Source of the DNA: Gemmataceae bacterium
Lineage (GTDB): Bacteria; Planctomycetota; Planctomycetia; Gemmatales; Gemmataceae
DNA length: 9,345 nt
NCBI GenBank assembly: GCA_026418875.1
Contig: JAOAAM010000313.1
Span: 1 to 9,345 of the forward strand
Direction: 5' to 3'
Shown here: positions 6,532 through 9,345 of the stretch, in pieces
Layout: each line of letters begins with the position of its first letter
Position numbering within the stretch: position 1 is the stretch's first letter
The notes under the pieces: generated by a model
The model's database searches: none
Told to the model about the DNA's origin: nothing
Seen by the model: only the letters and a program-made list of their open reading frames with translations
Made by a program: the position numbers and the translations under genes

Positions 6532-7734
6532 TCGACCCTCGTGCAGGATAAGTTCAGGAAGCACGATCGTGATGTCGTCCCTGGCGGGGAGAGTCCCGCG
6601 GAACTGATCCAAGCGTTGAACGACGCCCTCGACCGCCTGTTCTGCTGGCTGCTGCGATTGTTCGAGTAAAGCGCGCTTGAGCCGTTCCAGGCCGAAAGCC
6701 TCGTGTCGTGCGTTTCGGCTCTCGACCAAACCGTCGGTGAACAGGCACAATCGGTCGCCCCACTCCAGTTGGATCGCCTGCTCTTCGTACTGGGCATCGG
6801 GCACGATTCCCAACATCAAGCCGCGGGAAGTGATTTCTTGAATTCGCTGGAGGCTGGGCCGGACCCACAAGGCGGGCTGATGCCCCGCGTTGGCGAAGCG
6901 GAATTCTCGTGTACGGCGATCAAGCACCCCGTAGAACGCGGTGACGAAGCGTTCGTCGGTCAATCCTTGGAGTCGGCGATTCATGAAGCGAAGAACCTCG
7001 GCCGGGGCCACCGTGTGCCTCGTGATCTCCGCAAACGCGAATCGGGCCATAATGGCGACCATGGCCGCGGCAATGCTGTGCCCGCTGGCATCAGCGATCA
7101 ACAGGCCGATCTGGTGATCGTTGGGCAAGGCGAAATCGTAGTAGTCGCCCCCCAAGGGATCCAACGGGACGTAGTGGATTCCCCAGCGCAACTCCTCCCA
7201 TTTGGGCGGCGAAGCAGGTAGCAGCAACCGGGTTTGCAACCGGCCGGCGACGACCATTGTCTGGCGGAGTTCGGCGTCACGGGCGGTCACTTCATCGTAG
7301 AGGCGTTGCAGTTCCTCGGTTCTTTCGGTCACCATCCGTTTCAAGTGTTCGTTGCGCCGGGCCATGAGTTGCCGCGCGGATACGATGCCGATGAATCGAC
7401 CATTCTCAATCACGGGCAGATGCCGAACCCGGTGCTGCTCCATGTGGGCGACCGCGTCCTCCCAACCGCAGTCCGGCGAGATGGTGTGGGGTTGGCGAGT
7501 CATCCAGGCGGAGACGGGTTGGTCACGCCAGCCCGGGGAGGCTTCAGCCGTGTGACGCAAGAAATCCCGCTCGGTGAAGATGCCCTCCAAAAGTCCATCC
7601 GTGCCCACCAGAACCGCGCCGATCCGCAATCGATTCATCAACCGCAAGACCTGCTGAATCGACGTCTCCGGAGGGACCGAAACCGGATCGGCGGTCATGA
7701 TGTGTCGAACGGTGATCCGTGGCGGCATATCCAT
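6520..7734 (-). CDS. CBS-domain SpoIIE-type serine/threonine phosphatase
   Basis: This encodes 404 residues. Two CBS motifs come first: about 8-62 (VRHIMTADPVSV to GIFTERDFL) and 73-125 (VSAWMTRQPHTI to GIVSARQLM). Together they form one Bateman module, which in known proteins binds adenine nucleotides or similar ligands. A charged helix at about 126-165 looks like a signalling coiled coil, ending in GRLQTRLLLP, the usual lead-in to RsbU/SpoIIE phosphatases. The PP2C domain has the metal-site motifs GGDYYD (195-200), IADASGHS (213-220), FVTAFYGVLD (263-272), ANAGHQP (281-287), LFTDGLVE (331-338) and ARDDITIV (384-391). All expected aspartates are present, so it should be active. Known relatives dephosphorylate anti-sigma-factor antagonists in partner-switching pathways; the partner is not in this window. 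No signal peptide or membrane segment is visible. A second in-frame ATG at 7728 has better spacing (10 nt) to a weak GTAGG at 7739-7743 and could be the true start. It may be co-transcribed with the symporter 167 nt upstream. Confidence 0.9.
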   Translation of the reverse strand: MDMPPRITVRHIMTADPVSVPPETSIQQVLRLMNRLRIGAVLVGTDGLLEGIFTERDFLRHTAEASPGWRDQPVSAWMTRQPHTISPDCGWEDAVAHMEQHRVRHLPVIENGRFIGIVSARQLMARRNEHLKRMVTERTEELQRLYDEVTARDAELRQTMVVAGRLQTRLLLPASPPKWEELRWGIHYVPLDPLGGDYYDFALPNDHQIGLLIADASGHSIAAAMVAIMARFAFAEITRHTVAPAEVLRFMNRRLQGLTDERFVTAFYGVLDRRTREFRFANAGHQPALWVRPSLQRIQEITSRGLMLGIVPDAQYEEQAIQLEWGDRLCLFTDGLVESRNARHEAFGLERLKRALLEQSQQPAEQAVEGVVQRLDQFRGTLPARDDITIVLPELILHEGRSDM

Positions 7735-7773
7735 CGAACCTACGATTGTAAACCGACCGAGACGTCATCGCCA

Positions 7774-7799
7774 CTGCCGCTCCGTGTTCATCGCGGCAG
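7774..7799 (-). other. stem-loop between symporter and phosphatase genes
   Basis: The arms 7774-7780 and 7793-7799 (CTGCCGC and GCGGCAG) form a perfect 7-bp GC-rich stem with a 12-nt loop. It lies in the 167-nt gap after the symporter stop. No T-tract follows on the minus strand, so termination is possible but not shown. Confidence 0.35.
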
Positions 7800-7804
7800 C
7801 CTGC

Positions 7805-7825
7805 CACTCCGCGGCCACAGCGGAG
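7805..7825 (-). other. second stem-loop between symporter and phosphatase genes
   Basis: The arms 7805-7811 and 7819-7825 (ACTCCGC and GCGGAGT) form a perfect 7-bp stem with a 7-nt loop, 77 nt after the symporter stop. With the neighbouring stem-loop it makes a tandem pair that could end or attenuate symporter transcription, or protect its 3' end. It lacks a T-run. Confidence 0.4.
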
Positions 7826-7901
7826 TTCACGCGGAAGCCCTCGACCAGGATTCTCGATTCGAGACGCCCAAACCTATCCCGCATGCCACCGAGGCGAGGC
7901 G

Positions 7902-9212
7902 TCAGGCGGCATCCATCTCCGGCTGGGCAGGTCGGTCTGCCTCCGACCGGGCCACGTAAACTGCCGCCGTCAGATCGCCGGTCACGTTGACCGTGGTGCG
8001 GCACATATCCAAGAGTCGGTCGACCCCGAGGATGATGGCAATGGCTCCCGGCTCGATGCCGACCGTCGCCAAGACCATGCCCAACAGAGGGATCGACCCC
8101 CCGGGCACGCCCGCCGCTCCGATTGCGATCAAAACGGACATCAACACGACGATGATTTGCTCATCAAAAGCCAGGCTCCGACCGAAGATTTGACACAAGA
8201 ACAAGACAGTCACTCCCTCGAACAGCGCCGTACCATTCATGTTCATGGTCGCGCCCAAGGGGAGCACGAAGCCTGCTAGCGGTTTCGGAATCTTTAATTC
8301 TTCCTGGGCGACGGCCATCGATGTCGAAAGCGTGGCGCTGCTGCTGCTCGTTGAAAAGGCCGTCAGGATGACCGTGCGAATGCGGCGGAAGAACAGCCAC
8401 GGATTCATCCGACCCAGGACAGTCAGAAGGATCGGGAACACACCGAACATTTGAATGCTTAACCCGAGCAAGACCGTCGCGACGTAAAGCCCCAGCGATT
8501 GCAGCAGTTCGAAGCCGAACTTGGCGGAGGTCGAGAAAATCAGTGCGAAGACGCCGACGGGAGCCACGCGCATGGCCAGGTGGATGATGAACAGCGTCAA
8601 CTCGCCGATTCCCTCGAGAACCTGTTGGACAGAGCGGGACTTCGCCGGGTCGATGCGCGTCAGACCGATGCCGACAAGCAGAGCGACGAAGATCACCGGG
8701 AGCATTTGCATCTCGACGGCGGCCCGCAGCGGATTGTCGGGCACGATGTTCACGAACGTGCTGATGCCGAATTCAGCCGGACGACTCAATCGTTCGGTTG
8801 CGGCTCCGCGAAACTGCTGTTCGAGTCCCTGACGTGTCTCGGGGCTGAGCTGCGTCCCAGGTGAGATCCATTGCACCAATGCGAGGCCGATGACCACCGC
8901 AAAAGTGGTCGTGACTAGAAAATAGCCGAAGGTTTTCGCCCCGATGCGGCCCAATTGGCTCAAGTCCCCCAGCCGGGCGACTCCAAGGGATAACGAGGCG
9001 AACACCAACGGGACGACGACCAGCACGAGCAGCCGACGAAATATCTCGCCGATCGGATCAACCACATTGCGTAGCGCCCAAGCCAGAACCTCTCGGCCAT
9101 CGGGCGAGTCGGCGACGACACGGTTTGCCACGACCCCCAGAACGGCCCCCAGGATCAGGCCGATCAGGATATTCCGATGCAAATTTGATTCTTTTGCACG
9201 GGCATCCGCCAT
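7902..9212 (-). CDS. dicarboxylate/amino acid:cation symporter (DAACS, GltP/DctA-like)
   Basis: This encodes 436 residues from the ATG at 9212, close to the usual length of about 420-450. It is a membrane carrier that takes up acidic amino acids or dicarboxylates with cations. The eight-helix plus two-hairpin layout is visible: helices begin at about 13, 55 and 92, and a hydrophilic loop sits at 117-148. Hairpin HP1 has the serine-rich FSTSSSSATL (286-295), TM7 has GATMNMNGTAL (320-330), HP2 has GAAGVPGGSIPL (365-376), and TM8 has GVDRLLDMCRTTVNVTGDL (396-414). The TM8 residues that in GltPh bind substrate and cation (D390, D394, R397, N401, D405) are all kept, as D398, D402, R405, N409 and D413. 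The arginine points to an acidic substrate. Two changes are odd. The NMDGT motif reads NMNGT with Asn326 for a cation-binding Asp, and the HP1 proline after ATL is Ser296. An in-frame GTG at 9218 is an alternative start, but the Shine-Dalgarno spacing favours ATG. Confidence 0.93.
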   Translation of the reverse strand: MADARAKESNLHRNILIGLILGAVLGVVANRVVADSPDGREVLAWALRNVVDPIGEIFRRLLVLVVVPLVFASLSLGVARLGDLSQLGRIGAKTFGYFLVTTTFAVVIGLALVQWISPGTQLSPETRQGLEQQFRGAATERLSRPAEFGISTFVNIVPDNPLRAAVEMQMLPVIFVALLVGIGLTRIDPAKSRSVQQVLEGIGELTLFIIHLAMRVAPVGVFALIFSTSAKFGFELLQSLGLYVATVLLGLSIQMFGVFPILLTVLGRMNPWLFFRRIRTVILTAFSTSSSSATLSTSMAVAQEELKIPKPLAGFVLPLGATMNMNGTALFEGVTVLFLCQIFGRSLAFDEQIIVVLMSVLIAIGAAGVPGGSIPLLGMVLATVGIEPGAIAIILGVDRLLDMCRTTVNVTGDLTAAVYVARSEADRPAQPEMDAA

Positions 9213-9217
9213 CGCCA

Positions 9218-9225
9218 CTCCCTTC
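9218..9225 (-). promoter_or_regulatory. ribosome binding site (GAAGGGAG) of the symporter gene
   Basis: On the minus strand GAAGGGAG ends 5 nt before the ATG at 9212. It overlaps the alternative GTG at 9218, which makes ATG the better start. Confidence 0.6.
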
Positions 9226-9250
9226 GGAAGTCATGCGGTGATCACCAGAG

Positions 9251-9274
9251 CGAAAGACTCTCGCGGCTCTTTCG
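9251..9274. other. inverted repeat upstream of the symporter gene
   Basis: CGAAAGA at 9251-9257 and TCTTTCG at 9268-9274 are a perfect 7-bp inverted repeat with a 10-nt centre, about 39 nt before the symporter start. The arm-to-arm spacing of 17 nt centre to centre is not a neat helical multiple. It may be an operator or a leader hairpin. A TATCAT hexamer on the minus strand farther upstream (about 9288-9293) could be a -10 box, but no good -35 partner is seen. Confidence 0.35.
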
Positions 9275-9345
9275 AGACAGGTTTCGTTCAATGATAAACG
9301 ATCTATGGGGAACCCGGCCAGCCAAAAAGTGGTACGGTGGCGAGG

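Noticed and set aside
6562..6571. Perfect 10-bp palindrome CACGATCGTG near the 3' end of the phosphatase gene
   Set aside because: It lies inside conserved coding sequence (ITIV) and is explained by codon choice.
7745..7750. TACAAT (minus strand) as a -10 box for the phosphatase gene
   Set aside because: It lies only about 10 nt before the start codon and no -35 partner is present at the right distance.
7234..7959. 241-residue plus-strand reading frame across the phosphatase and symporter ends
   Set aside because: It runs antisense to conserved CBS coding sequence, has no recognisable domain and is a shadow of the opposite frame.
9291..9345. Possible plus-strand gene start (ATG at 9291, 18 codons open to the window edge)
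   Set aside because: Only a weak AGG lies upstream and the fragment is too short to judge; it could be a real divergent gene, but the window does not support it.

Overview
The window (GC-rich, roughly 58-60% by eye) reads as ordinary chromosomal DNA from a planctomycete, most likely near the Gemmataceae. This placement is an inference. It rests on lipoprotein signals with short LxGC-type boxes, weak or absent Shine-Dalgarno sites, a GT4 glycosyltransferase with an N-terminal GMFCGSCLRDN block that I associate with planctomycetes, and a CBS-SpoIIE phosphatase. There is no rRNA, tRNA, CRISPR array, insertion sequence or phage gene.

The left two thirds (about 244-6531) is a single run of plus-strand genes. 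First come two small genes: an 80-residue protein with a ribbon-helix-helix-like pattern, and a 236-residue lipoprotein that resembles an M48 peptidase but has lost both histidines of HExxH. They are followed by a complete sugar-type ABC importer of the RbsB/RbsA/RbsC (CUT2) class: a substrate-binding lipoprotein, a hairpin in the intergenic gap, a double-domain ATPase and a permease. The ATPase and permease overlap by 4 nt. A GT4 glycosyltransferase starts 28 nt after the permease and probably shares its transcript. The binding protein keeps the fold of ribose-binding proteins but differs at several sugar-contact positions, so the substrate should not be assumed to be ribose.

The right third (6520-9212) is on the minus strand. 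It encodes a dicarboxylate/amino-acid:cation symporter (DAACS family) followed by a protein with two CBS domains, a short coiled coil and a SpoIIE-type PP2C phosphatase. The phosphatase gene is convergent with the glycosyltransferase gene and their 3' ends overlap by 12 bp. The symporter has two unusual substitutions in otherwise conserved transport motifs: NMDGT has become NMNGT, and the HP1 proline has become serine.

No clearly new multi-gene system is visible. The points most worth a second look are the dead M48-like lipoprotein next to the importer, the altered cation-site motif in the symporter, the importer-glycosyltransferase linkage with a non-ribose pocket, and the intergenic hairpin between the binding-protein and ATPase genes. 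The first 243 bases and the last 127 bases hold no gene I can defend, apart from a possible truncated C-terminus at the left edge.
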